This document shows positions 33,259 to 45,042 of a stretch of 64,000 nucleotides of DNA, piece after piece (positions within the stretch are counted from its first letter, which is position 1; each line of letters opens with the position of its first letter). The position numbers and the translations under genes were made by a program. The notes beneath the pieces were generated by a model. That model worked only from the letters and a program-made list of their open reading frames with translations, had not been told where the DNA came from and searched no databases. Origin of the DNA: Ascaris suum (taxonomy: Eukaryota; Nematoda; Chromadorea; Rhabditida; Ascarididae); the NCBI GenBank assembly GCA_013433145.1, contig CM024191.1, forward strand, positions 450,501 through 514,500. The letters run 5' to 3'.

Positions 33259-34674
33259 CAATTCGAAGCTTGAATGAAATGCAACGAACGTTGCAGACAG
33301 CAGCTGAGTAAGTGGAAGTCCCATTTCTGTTCAATCACACCTAACACAAAACATATCTCCCTAGAATTTGAAATGGGCAGTCGCTCAAATTTTATTCACT
33401 TTTGATTGATGTAATGGCGATGGAAAGCCTGACTTTCTAAAAAGATTTTTTTCAAGCCGCATTAAAACCTATTTACCTCAAAAGGAAAGCATTGTGAACC
33501 CTTATGCCTGCTCATGTGCAGTCGAGATTTAGCTAAGATGAAGGAGAAGAAATTTTGCTGGTCATATCTTACCGATCTATATCACGCCAAAAGAAAGTAT
33601 TGCAAAAGAATGCATCAACTGGTGATGAACTCAAGAATTTTATGATTTGCCGGACTTGCTTCGAAGATTCCTACCGCTCTCAATAAATCAAATTACAGCG
33701 CAACCGTTCCCTTTCCCAAGCACTTTTCTCGTCAGTTTTGTCCACAAATGCCTTGCAAACTGAGCAGTACTTTTGAGGACACAGTTGACTTCGATCACAT
33801 TGGATTACCAATGAGCTGCAGGAAATTAAAAAGTTTTCAACTGTCGTTCCTTGCGTCACCGTTTCAGAATTCCCACCGTAAAGTTCCATACTCAAAGATA
33901 ATAGTTTTCTGATCTTTGCACTAAGTTTTTTCTGATTATGGCAGCATTTCCTTTATTCGCTTACACTTCTGCCGATGACGAAGGCACTGCTGCCATAAAT
34001 TCCATTTCCACTTTCCCTCCCTTCGCCTCCCCCACCCCTCCCCAAAACCTCCGAAGCAAAGCATTGAATGCATGCATCTGATTCAGGGTGAATATCCGGG
34101 TCTTTTCGGCTAAGCGAACTAAGCTGCATCAATTCACCGCCTTCAGCTATTCCTTTATTTGTAATATATAACGTTTAAGGACCGTTCTCCGGTGCCCATC
34201 GAGTGGGGATATGCTAAGAGTGCATCGGTTCGTGAATTATCACACTCTCTGTGGTGGACCATATTGTTATGAAAAAATCCTTGCATTAAATATTTACCTG
34301 GAGGCGTTGGTTAAGCTGCCGAACAGAGAGATGTGCCAACTCTTCGTCAGAAACATTTGGCACTTTTGATGACGACGATGACGAAGATGTAGTCGAAAGC
34401 GTTGGTGAAGTAGCAACTGTTGGTGAAATTGGAGAAGCATGTCTTGAAAGAGGTATAGAACAGCAGTCTCTTGGTGTCGGAGAGGCTTTTTCGATGGGCG
34501 AAGAACTGCCTGAAGGACTGCAGTAGGGGATGACGACACAACACAAGTAATTGCTTTCAACGGTGTGAAGCTACTTTCCATAGCTGAGTTCGAATGGTTA
34601 ACAAGCTGCTTGAAAAGTTTAGATGAAACGCCTTCTGAAACAATCTCCGGTGAAGAGCAATCCGCAGAAGCCAC
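32593..34674 (-). CDS. maf-1: Small Maf-type bZIP transcription factor
   Basis: Nuclear DNA-binding factor of the Maf bZIP family, expected to bind Maf recognition elements as homo- or heterodimer. Exon 1 (34674-34298) has an acidic/Ser-rich N-terminus, a Thr/Ser/Pro stretch and the extended homology start DEELAHLSVRQLNQRLQ; donor CAG|GTAAAT, phase 0. A 1.4-kb intron leads to exon 2 (32859-32593, acceptor TTTACAG): LKQKRRTLKNRGYAFNCRVR is the extended homology plus basic region (NRGYAxxCRxxR signature), followed by a leucine zipper with repeats near L-E-A-D, LKDEVRCLKQML and LQMRL, and a short tail ending HSYTY. The N-terminal ATG at 34674 connects to the conserved part only if the GGGG at 34526-34529 is really one base longer; otherwise an unseen upstream exon supplies the start. 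Confidence 0.88.
33167..33254. repeat. (TA)n microsatellite in the Maf intron
   Basis: About 88 bp of pure alternating TA, within the intron between the two Maf exons. Confidence 0.98.
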
Positions 34675-35453
34675 GCCTCCGTGCTCCGCCTCTCATAAAA
34701 CGAATGCCAAAAAAATGCGACAAAAAAGTAGTTTCACATAGCTACAAAAACAGACTTGTCGCCGCACTGTTTACTCATCATCGCGTACACAATCACATGC
34801 ACTCACACAAATGATCTCTCCTTTCGTTACCTAGCAAAGAGTTGCATTTCCGTTTCTTTCGTAACAGTCACAGCTTATCTGAGATTGAATGATAGTAAAT
34901 CATCATTTATTGGGATAAAATCTTCTGAAAACGGCGCACAAGCCTTGCCCCTTAATTCGTGAGATGCAAGTTTTCTGTGCCGTTTTCAGAATGCATTCCA
35001 AATAACAAGCGAAGCACATACAGGTTAACCCCTCTCAATGTGAATAAAGTTCGAATTGCGAAAAAATGCGACCAACGGTCTATAAAAGATTGCTAACAAG
35101 ACGCGCCGTCATCTAATCGACAAGTTGGTTAAGGACATACTACTTCTAGTGCAATTGCGTTGCGTTGCTGCTGTGCAAGCTCGGTGTTGTAAGAATAATG
35201 TGCTGGTTGGGTTTATCAAATAATTAAGTAAAATGCATACAATATCAAACGGGTCGGCAATACGCATCCATACAAGCAGAGAAAGTACGCAATATAACAG
35301 AGCAGAGAACAAACACATATCACTAAGCTGGATGCGCGAAAGAAGAGTCACAGCGTGGTTGATCTCCTCAACAGCTGCACTTTCGCATTACGAACGGTAC
35401 ATCGTTTTTGCGGGATCCATCTGAAGAAAATTGCTAGCGAGGCGAGTACACAT

Positions 35454-35854
35454 TGATTGACGAAGGAAGGTCATCGGCGTAGAAGACCCTGATGCTGGAT
35501 TTGAGGCGCTGTCGTCAGAGTTGAATAGCGGCAGGTCGAATACGTCCTGCAATTGACCAAGGGTGGAGGGACGCTCCCCGGCTCAGCCCAGGCGTTCCTT
35601 CCCGACAATCGCCACAACCAGAAAGCACCTGGATACCCCGCAACACTGTACGCAAAATTGGCAACACAACCTACTCTGTGCATTGTAGAAACCTTCTTTG
35701 GACGCTCCATATCAAGCAGCTGCGACCGCGCAAGAAGATCCCGACCCTTGGTCAATTGCAGGACGTATTCGACCTGCCGCTATTCAACTCTGACGACAGC
35801 GCCTCAAATCCAGCATCACGGTCTCTTACGCCGATGATCTTCCTTCGTCAATCA
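35454..35854. mobile_element. Foldback element with 111-bp inverted arms
   Basis: Arms 35454-35564 and 35744-35854 are inverted copies: both contain GATGCTGGATTTGAGGCGCT and continue, unbroken, to the segment ending ATTGACCAAGGGT. I count only about six differences, all in the outer third. They flank a 179-bp GC-richer spacer. The innermost ~80 bp are identical, so the pair is young or was recently homogenised. Outer ends read TGATTGACGAAGGAAG. No transposase frame is visible, so it is either a non-autonomous foldback/MITE-like element or an inverted duplication of part of a larger repeat: the plus-strand frame of spacer plus right arm reads like a protein remnant (TLGQLQDVFDLPLFNSDD). No target-site duplication is evident. 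Confidence 0.85.
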
Positions 35855-35859
35855 GTGGT

Positions 35860-38340
35860 GAGAAATCAACAATAGAAGTTCTCCAAAACGTTGCGCAAGA
35901 AAATGCTTCAGTAAGTAAAAGTTTGTGATGTTCTGATGAATCAAAAAAAGTGATAGATTTCTTCAGTAAACTTCAGGAAAATTTACAGGGAAAGAAAGTT
36001 AAAGAAGCGGGAAGGAGAACGATGCAAAAAAAAGGATCAGACATCTCTCCCCCCCCCCCCCCCCCCTCTCCGAAACATTGTAAATCAGAAAGCTTAATGC
36101 TCTTCGAGGCACTATGAGTGCTCTAACAAGAGCCGGCTTCAACATGATTATCAACCACTACCTTAAATATAGCATCTTCTCAAAATTCCTGGGTGCCTGG
36201 AGAATATGATGGAGTGTTACCCATTTTTCATTTTAAATGCGGTGGGCGCTTAATCCTAACTGGTTTAGGTGTTAATTTTTTGGCGAAAGCAACCGACAAA
36301 TTAAGTAACGTTTTTTTTGCAATAATGCCTGATTACGCTATTACGTTCCATCCTATTTCTTTAAGCATATTGCATCCATCTTCTCAATATTTCTGAGTAA
36401 GTTTTTTTGAATGGAGCATTTCGTTTGGTTCTTTCAATTGAACCTAGGAGGCTGCAGCTATAAACCACCAAACCACCAATTGAAGAAGTCTCTGTTAAAT
36501 TCAGCGAACATTTTTAGTGTGCACCATCTCATATGCGTATTTCATCGGTTTATGAGGAATTGGGAACTTTTGCAGAGAGGGCGGTTCTTCAGCGCAACCT
36601 CGCTCAATATTTAATGTATGCAGTTCAATATCGTTTCCTGCCGGTATGTTCGGCCGGCTAACAGTCGTTCACTTTTATGCGATAATCCTGACAACTTAAT
36701 GTTGCTCACTAAAATGTCGCAACTATGATTTTGGCGTTCGTTGAATTTTCTCATAAAAGACAACTGTCTTGTTGTTGTTCCTGGATTCGAGTGACTTCTT
36801 GTGCATGAATTCTTTTCTTCATTTAAAATCACCTCCGAAAACCCTTTAGGTATATATGTAGTTTGATACCGCTTTCAACCGTCCTTCTAATTTATCTAAT
36901 AAGTGTTTGCTTTCTAAGGATGCACACTTTATATGCATGCATTTTCTTTCTACCGTTATGCCCGGTTACGTTCTATTGAACACAGGCTTGTATTTCATTC
37001 AATAAATTTTTCTCTTTATTTACTACCAACTAAGGCAATAGTCATGCTGAGGCATATTTTCGTTGTCTCAAGTACGAAAATTTGAGCCGTACTTGCCCAC
37101 CATCGTTTATCGTGTAACCGCCGTCGTCTTGCGATCTCTCCAGTCTACAAAATGTTTGACTGAATAAACTATTGCGAAAATTGTTTTGACCAAAAAAGCA
37201 CCCAGAAAGTTTTCCGAGTTCAAAATGGAAAGTGAATTTATGGATCCAGGAACGCATTTACTAACCAACATGAGGACACAATAAGAGGAACTCATTTTGT
37301 TGGAAGGCTAGAGACAAATAATTGAATTCTGAGAATTTGATTCTAATTGATCCAGAAAATCATAATACAAGCGTTTTTCTTCTGATATCAAGTGTTGTTT
37401 AACGAAAACTTCCTGCACAATGTTGAGCAATCGTCAAATCTGCGGTATTAAAATTTATGCGGTATGACTAGATTAATCTCTCAATGCAGAATTGTTTGTT
37501 TGACTATTCCACATTCCTGAAGAGAAAGGTGAGCAAGCTATTAAAGTTAATAAATTAGGTGTGCGTTGCCTCACTAGAGTGCAGTGGAGGTGGCTGCTAG
37601 CATAGAAACGAAGGGCAATCTTCTTTTGAAATAGGGCTCTGATAGTGATGCTTATCACTGCAATGCAACCGACGCTTGTTGACGCTACGAACCAGCGCGT
37701 CCCCACATTTGCATTGTTTTAGAGCATTCTCTTTTGGTAGTAATATATGATTTAAACCTACTTGGCATTTGAATTTTTTTTTTTTTTGCCACTAGCGTAA
37801 CATTTATGAACTGATCGCATTCGATCCTTTAGATCCTATCTGGTTATCGACTTTCCGCTGCAAAGGCTTTCACCGTCTCTCTTCAAAACCCCTATTTTTG
37901 ATGGGAAGGAGGGGGAAAAGGTCGTACGAAATCTGGGCACACCAAAGCGAGTGAATGCTTTGGCTTATCATGCTCGTCTAGCCGGCTTGTAGTTCAAGCC
38001 ACATGAAATATTGAGTTCCAGATATGTATTTTGAAAACTCTGAAGGTGTATCGTGTAGTAGAAGTTTATGCCGCCCCACTATCAGTGAAATTAGGTGACT
38101 AGCTGAGAAACTTCCCATAGCCAGTAGCAATGAATTGAATAGCCTTGGAGTCGTCTAATTAAAAAAGCACCGAGTCATGCTTGCTCTCATGGAGACTATT
38201 TATGACTTCTGAACGTAAAAAGTAAAGCAGATGACCAGATTCACCTCGAGTGTTCAATTTTCATAGAGACAAAGTCTGCGCTTTATGATTCTATGCACAG
38301 AAATTTTGTATAATAAAATGCTGCTGGCCCATTTTTTGAA
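35860..38340. other. Stretch without a supported gene
   Basis: AT-rich with a C-run near 36049-36066 and a T-run near 37777-37787. Open frames at 36193-36396 and 37042-37295 show no convincing splice boundaries. Confidence 0.35.
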
Positions 38341-38350
38341 TGCATGACAA

Positions 38351-39359
38351 ATGATAGAATATGTTAAGATATTGAAAGACATATACTGGAAAAGATTAGG
38401 TAAGTCCTTACGTTCTTCTTTCAAACCTTCCTTCCCTCTACATAGTAACTGGAAAGGTAAAGCTGGCACGATCCATAAACAACGTTCGGGCGGTGGCACA
38501 TTCCAGAAAAACGTCCGTGTGCGCCATGCTGTCGTTGCAGCATGCATGAATCACTCAACATAGAGCGAAAATTGTGTTGGATTTGAAATAAGAAGCAATC
38601 CCTAACAAGCATCAATGCAGTCATATGTATTGCAACACTTGAGTGACAATTGTTTTATTTTACAGTGTGCGATAACGTTTGATTATTGCGGCTTACACTT
38701 ATCGCCCATCGAACATTTCGGCAATGTCACTGGACAAGGCTAGTTCCTTAGCGTTTTCTTTTAGTTAGCACTTCTTGTATGCGAAACTAGTGAGCATATT
38801 ATTGATAGGATTCTATCAAATATTCACCATTACAAGTAATTTTCATTCGTCGCTTTCTGCCTGAGCCAGGGTTTACTTGCGAAATCGGCGGTAGGAAAAA
38901 CTAGCAGCTTTGGTATGAAGACTTGTATAAAGATGACGACTGTTTTCTATTCTTTGTGATCTAATTGGCTTAGATTGCAATACCTCTTTTGCCTACTGAT
39001 TCGGACGAGGGTGATTTCTCCCCAGGTGATCCCTGGACCTTATCACAATGCATCTGGTAATACCGGTACGATAATATCTGATCAAGTGAAATGAAGTAAT
39101 ATGACGTTGCGCGAAATACCACGCTTGCCCGACGGAAAAAAGGATTACAATATTGGCCTTATGCAGCGAAATATTCACTAATGATGTTGCGTTTGCGATA
39201 GAGAGTAGCGATCTCATCTCTTTTATTAAGATCGTTGAATTTAATCTACAAAAATGGTTGTTACTAGCTACGTTCGCTTACTGCATAATGTATAATTGTT
39301 CTTTGGATAAGTTTAAGCATAAAGTTCTCTTGCAAGAAATTTTGTGCGTGCTGAAATGA
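38351..39359 (+). CDS. Unrecognised four-exon gene
   Basis: A consistent model: exon 38351-38399 (start ATG, MIEYVKILKDIYWKRL, donor TTAG|GTAAGT), a 46-bp intron ending CTACATAG, exon 38446-38516 (TGKVKLARSINNVRAVAHSR, donor TCC|GTGTGC), exon 38974-39056 (IPLLPTDSDEGDFSPGDPW, donor TG|GTAATA), and exon 39167-39359 (EIFTNDVAFAIESSDLISF, a hydrophobic stretch WLLLATFAYCIM, and an end LLQEILCVLK with TGA). All phases agree (1, 0, 2). The two early exons could instead stop at 38547-38549 if the 38516 donor is not used. The product would be about 130 residues: basic N-terminus, acidic Pro-rich middle, one short hydrophobic segment. I recognise no family. Only the last piece has a long open frame, so the gene is easy to miss. 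Confidence 0.5.
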
Positions 39360-39734
39360 TCCACACGACCAGCCGCCCCTCGAAATGGTCTTCAGTCAAA
39401 TTGAAATTCAACGATAGATTCACTCTATAGTTTACTTATCCTCCACTCCACTACTTTTTGTCGGTGGTTGCGCAACTCCACTTTTGTTCTACGTCACCAA
39501 GTTTCTCTTCAGGTGATTATTTCAATAAACCAATATTCGTCCATGTCTTGAGGTTGCTTCGATGTACACTTCAATGATGTGCCATCATAGTAGAAGCACC
39601 TTTTCCAACTAGGAAAGAAAAAAAAATTCATTCTCATCATGGGGAGTTGTGGCTGTAGTACTGCTTTTCTTATTTATGGGCAAAACGATGACGTTTCTTC
39701 GGAGTGTTTCGGCTGAATTTTCAATAAAATTCAG

Positions 39735-39959
39735 GAGATTTCTAAGCAACAAGGTTTTTCTTGTGCGGTCGAGAAAAAATGTGGAATAGGAAAAGAAACG
39801 CTATTCTGGCAGAGGTATTCACAAAATTTCCTCAAAACTGTTGGCTATGGCATCCGACACGTTCTGTTGATGAACAATTTAAACATTACTTTTACCTTAA
39901 TCACTTCAACATCTTCGCATGCGACTGGTCTCGAAGTTTCTTCTTTAGTTGAGGAATGA
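39735..39959 (+). CDS. 75-codon exon, unrecognised
   Basis: Acceptor AAAATTCAG, then an open phase-0 reading to TGA at 39957-39959: EISKQQGFSCAVEKKCGIGK, then TLFWQRYSQNFLKTVGYGIR, and an end LEVSSLVEE. There is no ATG near its start, so it is a terminal or internal exon. It lies between the gene ending at 39359 and the exon pair at 40608-40960 and could belong to the latter by splicing at a donor such as CAC|GTTCTG, but phases did not match directly. Confidence 0.4.
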   Translation, partial: EISKQQGFSCAVEKKCGIGKETLFWQRYSQNFLKTVGYGIRHVLLMNNLNITFTLITSTSSHATGLEVSSLVEE

Positions 39960-40607
39960 GGAATGTGGCTTTGTATCGACGGTTATAGAAGGGTACCGAT
40001 TACTTGAATGAAATAGATATGCATTTTATGAGAAACAGAAGCACCATAAGCGTCTTTATGCTTTAGTTTATTTGAAATAATCGCTCCGTCGTGCAAATTT
40101 ACTCCTAGCATTATTTAAATTTTCTGCATCAGAAGAAAGATGCTTTCGCGAAAATGATTACATCCACATCATCAATATCATTAAAGAGGTAGGAAAGTTT
40201 CGACGACGAGCGTCATTTCGTTGGTTTTCATTTTTTTTTTTTTGTCGGCCTCGCTTTCCTAACCATCTTCTGGATTTTTGCATAGCAATTATAAGGACGC
40301 TGCTAGGAAAATTTCTGAACAGTTGTTTTTTTTTTTCGCTATAGTTCGCTTTACTTTCACGCGCCTCAGCTGTTTTTATAGAATGCGTTTATCGCGTAAA
40401 TTTTTATAAATTTAGCTTCAATCTTCATAGTTCCAGAACTAATTCTGAAAAGCGAATTATAGTGGAAATGTTGATTCGCATACGAAATATCTTGACAGAA
40501 TATCGCATCAGTTTAGCTAAAGTTCGCTGCAGCTTCCGAACGACAGGATATGCTTCTTAGAAGTAATCTCCTTCTACTTGAGCGCTCTTAAGCAGCCCGG
40601 AAACTAG

Positions 40608-40960
40608 GATTGTGCTGAAACAGCTAAGTGATTTTCTCGATGGGAAACGATTGCAACAGGAAGCGACAATCTTTCACCATGCGCTGTTCTGTGGGTCTAT
40701 TAGATTGCGCACAAGCCCTGAAGGCATATTACTTGACACCGAACATTTTGCGCAGGTCCGATGTGTGACGGTCAAAGATTATTTCGCATTACGGTGGACT
40801 ATCTCCTACTCAGACTCAGATCGCCGCCAAATTTCAAAAGGATTTTGAGCAAAGAGATGATGAATGTTCAAAAACATTCAGAGCGCTACCAAACTTCGCA
40901 ACGAAACGTTTCGAAGCACGATGGTGCCGAATATGGCACACCCTCAAAACAAGACCGTGA
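40608..40960 (+). CDS. Two joined exons of an unrecognised gene
   Basis: Exon 40608-40755 (acceptor ACTAG, phase 2) reads LKQLSDFLDGKRLQQEATIF and ends EHFAQ. A 58-bp intron (GTCCGA...CTACTCAG) joins in phase 0 to 40814-40960: TQIAAKFQKDFEQRDDECSK, then ATKRFEARWCRIWHTLKTRP and TGA. The intron size is typical for nematodes, but the donor is weak and another frame through 40761-40973 is also open, so the second exon's frame is not settled. No family recognised. Confidence 0.35.
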
Positions 40961-41451
40961 GAATGCTTATTAACCCATTCACGTAATCCGAAGAATTATT
41001 CAGGTCGTCAAAAAACCAAATGGAGTTTCTCGAGCATGAAAATGCCGAATATTGTTTTTTAACCGAGACTTGGGAGAGTTTATGGTCGTTTTGGTCATTT
41101 CATAGCCAGCATCAAATGCATCTTTACATCAGATTCCACGAAATTTGTAGTGTGGTCAGTGAACGAATTTCTGAGATTGCTGCACTTTCTATAGAGGGCT
41201 ATGGTGTCGTTAAACCTTGCATAATTGATCTGATACCAATGCAGTGCTGTTGCTCCTAATTCCATTTTCCTGTAAGAAACCATCGCTTCTGCTCTAGGTC
41301 ATTCTTAGAGCTTAAGCACTTATGCAAGAGAATTTTGTGTTCCGCCTTGCTGTGAAGTAAATTCCCATTGAACTTTTGTTTGGCTGTTGAATGGGGTGTT
41401 GTCGACTGTCGGTTGGCAGCTGCCTGGATTCAGCGTTCACAGCAAGCCCAG

Positions 41452-41512
41452 AGTGGTGGGTCGTTGTTCTGTAGTTTGGACATAGTGGTGGGTCGTTGTT
41501 CTGTAGTTTGGA
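41452..41512. repeat. Two-copy 29-bp direct repeat
   Basis: The 29-bp unit beginning AGTGGTGGGTCGTTGTTC occurs exactly at 41452-41480 and 41484-41512, separated by CAT (period 32 bp). The second copy ends at the base before a candidate start codon at 41513. Confidence 0.95.
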
Positions 41513-42939
41513 ATGGCCAAGATGCTGTCGGTTGATTTGCTCATCAGGAAAATGAACAATAACGATTTGTTCACCAGTCTGAGGTTACCGTCCATGAAGG
41601 AAAATTTGCTCAGTGCTTTGAAACGATGTGTTGTGAGCAGTACTCACCTGAGAATTTTTTATTCGTGCATCGAAACTTTATTTGCCTGTCGCACATATAT
41701 TTTATTTCTCGTTAAACGATTCAAGGCTTGAAACTACCCTTTCATTTCACGTTTTCATATAGGCGAAAGGATTACGAACGAGGCTGCATTAGTGGAACAA
41801 TGATAAGGGCATTGCTAAGGGGTTACGAACATACCTTCCTCGCTTTCGTTTGAAGAAAAAAAATTTGCATACTTTGTAGCTGGCAGTGCTGCAAACGTAG
41901 TTGCGCTCGCTTCCATAACCCACAGCAGAGTCTATGAATTCACCACTGCGCACTTGTGGACTTTTTCGCGTCATCGAATGACAAACTCATGAACTTCATT
42001 TCATTCCTGCAAAACTTCAAATTGTTCCGACGAAACTGCAATCATATACGATTTCATTTTACACTAGCGAATCAGCGAAATGCTCTTCTAAAGATCGGAA
42101 TGATTTTAGTCCAAAACCTATTAAAGCTGTGATGAATTGTGATCCCCCACCGTTGAACATTAAATAACATAAATTTAAAGCATATAAATTTAATTAAATA
42201 ACATAAATCCTATTTAGTGTTGATTTCAGACGTTAGAAAATGTGAACTCAAGTCTTGAACAGTTGACAGTCGACGTTTCACAGTTACTCGACGTTGTTAA
42301 GGTGGCAATTTCGATACTATTTGCAGCGCTCGTATTTATGATTGTCGGCCTTACAATACTCTGCTGCTATGTTAAATGCAAAAAGGTTCATCTCTTAATT
42401 TACTATTTAAACGAATTCCTTATAATAATGATATTATTTGAGTTGTTTCTATTAGATATCTTCTCTATGATCGAAATCCAGCTATAATTTGATATTTAAT
42501 CGACGTATTATGAACGCTTGCATATTTGTGAAATTCTTTATTCGTGCTCAAATTCGTTGCGAAAACACTGAATGACAAAGTTTATGCCGAACAATGCTAA
42601 ATAAGACGCCACTGAGAACTCTTATTATGGGAATGGTTAGGATGCTGATCAAAAAAAAAAAAAAAAAAAAACATTGTTTTTTACTATTTTCTCAAGTTGG
42701 ATGAAAATTTTGAATTCTTGCTGTTAATTCTTCCAGAGCCTAAACACTATAGTGCACGTGTTGAAGTTTCAAGTGAAACCTTTGTAGAAAAAATCGAAAC
42801 ATTTGAATTAGCTTTTAATGAGACAAAAGAGCATCGCCGAAAACAATTAGCGGAACTTATGCAGGGATATCGCGGTATTGACGGTCGTACTCAGGATTTA
42901 AAAAGTTTCATGAGTAAATCTGCATCATATTTTAATTAA
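41513..42939 (+). CDS. Small single-pass membrane protein, unrecognised
   Basis: Core exon 42230-42385 (acceptor GATTTCAG) reads SSLEQLTVDVSQLLDVVK, a short amphipathic helix, followed by one hydrophobic membrane segment AISILFAALVFMIVGLTILC and a CYVKCKK stop-transfer. Donor AAG|GTTCAT, phase 0, joins 42739-42939 (acceptor TTCCAGAG): a charged tail with ARVEVSSETFVEKIETFEL, HRRKQLAELMQGYRGIDGR and an end SKSASYFN, TAA. A plausible first exon is 41513-41629 (ATG, MAKMLSVDLLIRKMNNNDL, ending AAACGATGT|GTTGTG, phase 0), giving about 157 residues, but the link is only by phase. AATAAA at 43023 fits the 3' end. Family unknown; layout resembles the 48560 gene. Confidence 0.45.
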
Positions 42940-43664
42940 TTCCATTCGTTCCTTTCTCGTTTCCATTTCTACTCTAATCAAAATGGCGTGAACAACTTAA
43001 ATATTATGAATACCATGAATGTAATAAAAAATTTACTAGCAACTTCAAACCAACCAAAAACTATTAGATATGCATCCGCCTGAAACGAATTAACGCACAA
43101 GACAAAATCAATCGCGTAGAGCCACGCCTTAAGAAATTAAAAATTTTCCAAAAACAAAAATGATTGCCAGAATTTGCGGAAAAGATCGCAAAATCGGAGC
43201 CGGAACCAGAATTTAGGCATATCTATCGCTAAAATAGATGCTTCAAAGGTCACACTTAAGAGCTGCGTAGATGTAAATTGATGGATGGAAAAAAAAACGC
43301 TTGAGATTGTTGCTCAAAATATTACATCAATTCATTTTTTGTGCTGAAGGGTAAAATTGCTGCATTATTCTCTCAATTTTAGATGCTAAAACTAATGAAG
43401 AAATATACTGCAGCATTTCATTGTTTTTTGGCCGCATGTGAAAGTAATTCGATTGCAGCAACGAATTTCATTATTAAACCTAACCTTCGCTAGATAGTAG
43501 GAATAATTCAACGTCAATGAACTGCCACATCACTACCAACATTTGACGAGAGAATGGTCAAAATAAATTGAAATTTCTGGAGACGCGGATTATTCCTTTC
43601 ATAGGGCATTTATTTCTATCAGATCACCTTATGAAACCGCGTCGCCCCTTAGTTCAATTTATTT

Positions 43665-43898
43665 ATGATCTCCTTTCACGCTTATGACAGACTTGCTGCT
43701 AATAAAAGAAGTCTACGTCTTATTTCACCGTTTAGATTCATGCCTTCAATATCAGCAGTAAGTTCTTTTTGCAGTTATATTCTTCTGTGGTGCTTTTTTG
43801 ACTTGAATACAATAATTTTGCAGATCGGCTATCAGTATAATTCGATTCGAAGTGATGTGGAAAAGGCGAGTTATATACGCGGTGATGATTATTTATGA
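43665..43898 (+). CDS. Two short exons, 3' end of a small gene
   Basis: Exon 43665-43757 (ATG, then AYDRLAANKRSLRLISPFR, donor GCA|GTAAGT), a 66-bp intron ending TTTTGCAG, and exon 43824-43898 (IGYQYNSIRSDVEKASYIRG, DDYL, TGA). Splice signals are good and both junctions are phase 0. The true start may lie upstream, since the frame stays open back to an acceptor-like TTAG at 43648. Basic composition, no membrane segment. Not recognised. Confidence 0.4.
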   Translation: MISFHAYDRLAANKRSLRLISPFRFMPSISAVSSFCSYILLWCFFDLNTIILQIGYQYNSIRSDVEKASYIRGDDYL

Positions 43899-45042
43899 AA
43901 GAATTTCAATATGTAAATATTCGAAATGCACTTTGTAATTTTCTTGCAAAAATACTAATCAGTTAGTTGCAATTCGAAGACAGCTGCTTTTTTCTGCTAC
44001 AAAATAAGTCCTATGAAAGATTCAGCAGTTTCAATTCCTTTAATTTCCATCTCATGAGCAACAATAGCTGCGGTTACAAAGTTCTCTGAATGCGATGAAC
44101 AATTTTTCTGTTTTTCTCAGATTTTATGAAATTTCTTACGAATTACTGGCTATTATTTAGAGATGCTATAAATTTCGCAAATCCATTTTGTTTTGTCACC
44201 AGCCAGCTACTCGAAAATGGTTAACGGTTTGTACAGGTAGCCAACCGAGCGTTTCGTTCCTGTATTTGTTTATTTCGGCAATCAATTAAATTCATAACAC
44301 GAAACCAAGAGTGTGCACAATATCACCATCTACACATCCTAAATTAATCATTTCCCTAAGGATATGCTTCCTTGAAAATCGCCTCAACATGCTATCGCGT
44401 TGCTTGACAATAGATAATAACAGGGAAAAGAATAGTACTAAAGTTGCTTGATGAAGAAGCCGTTGTTATATGGAATTGCTCAACTCCTCAATATTTTCTT
44501 GCAATGCTGATTAAAATTTCCGATTAAACGATAATTAAGTGAGGTAAATCTGCACTCAGAGATCCGCCTATCGGTGCAAGTACACCACCTACAGTCTCGC
44601 TTGTTCTTCACTGATCCCTCGAATTCTGATCGTGGAAAATTTCCTTTTTTTTCATTATTTTTGACCATAGGTTTTGCGCCAGTAATTTCCCTCTTTGTTT
44701 TACTCCTCACATGCCAGAATTTCAAAATGCGGATTCTATAATTGGCAACTTAGTAGATTTTCCGAAATAAAGTAATTATTAGCAAATTTGAACAGATTTT
44801 TTTTTCTTGAGATTGATGAGGTCATAATTGACGCAGGTATAACGTAAATATGCATTAATAAGAGGAAATCACTAGTTCAAAAAAATGAGCGTTACTGCCG
44901 ACAGCTTAGGTGAGTTAACTCTAGTGATGCAAATGATTTTGTATGATACCTGTTTCGTCGTTTTAGTAATACCGACCGCTTTGCCCCTTTCCACTTTGCT
45001 TTCATTCGTTGATTTCCGAAGGTTATTTCAGCTCACCATTAG

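Noticed and set aside
34294..34544. Minus-strand frames reading HQQLLLHQRFRLHLRHR
   Set aside because: Out-of-frame shadow of the Maf Ser/Thr-rich segment.
35471..35837. Two mirror ORFs of 94 codons sharing the same C-terminal half
   Set aside because: The shared half comes from the inverted repeat arms; no intact protein is implied.
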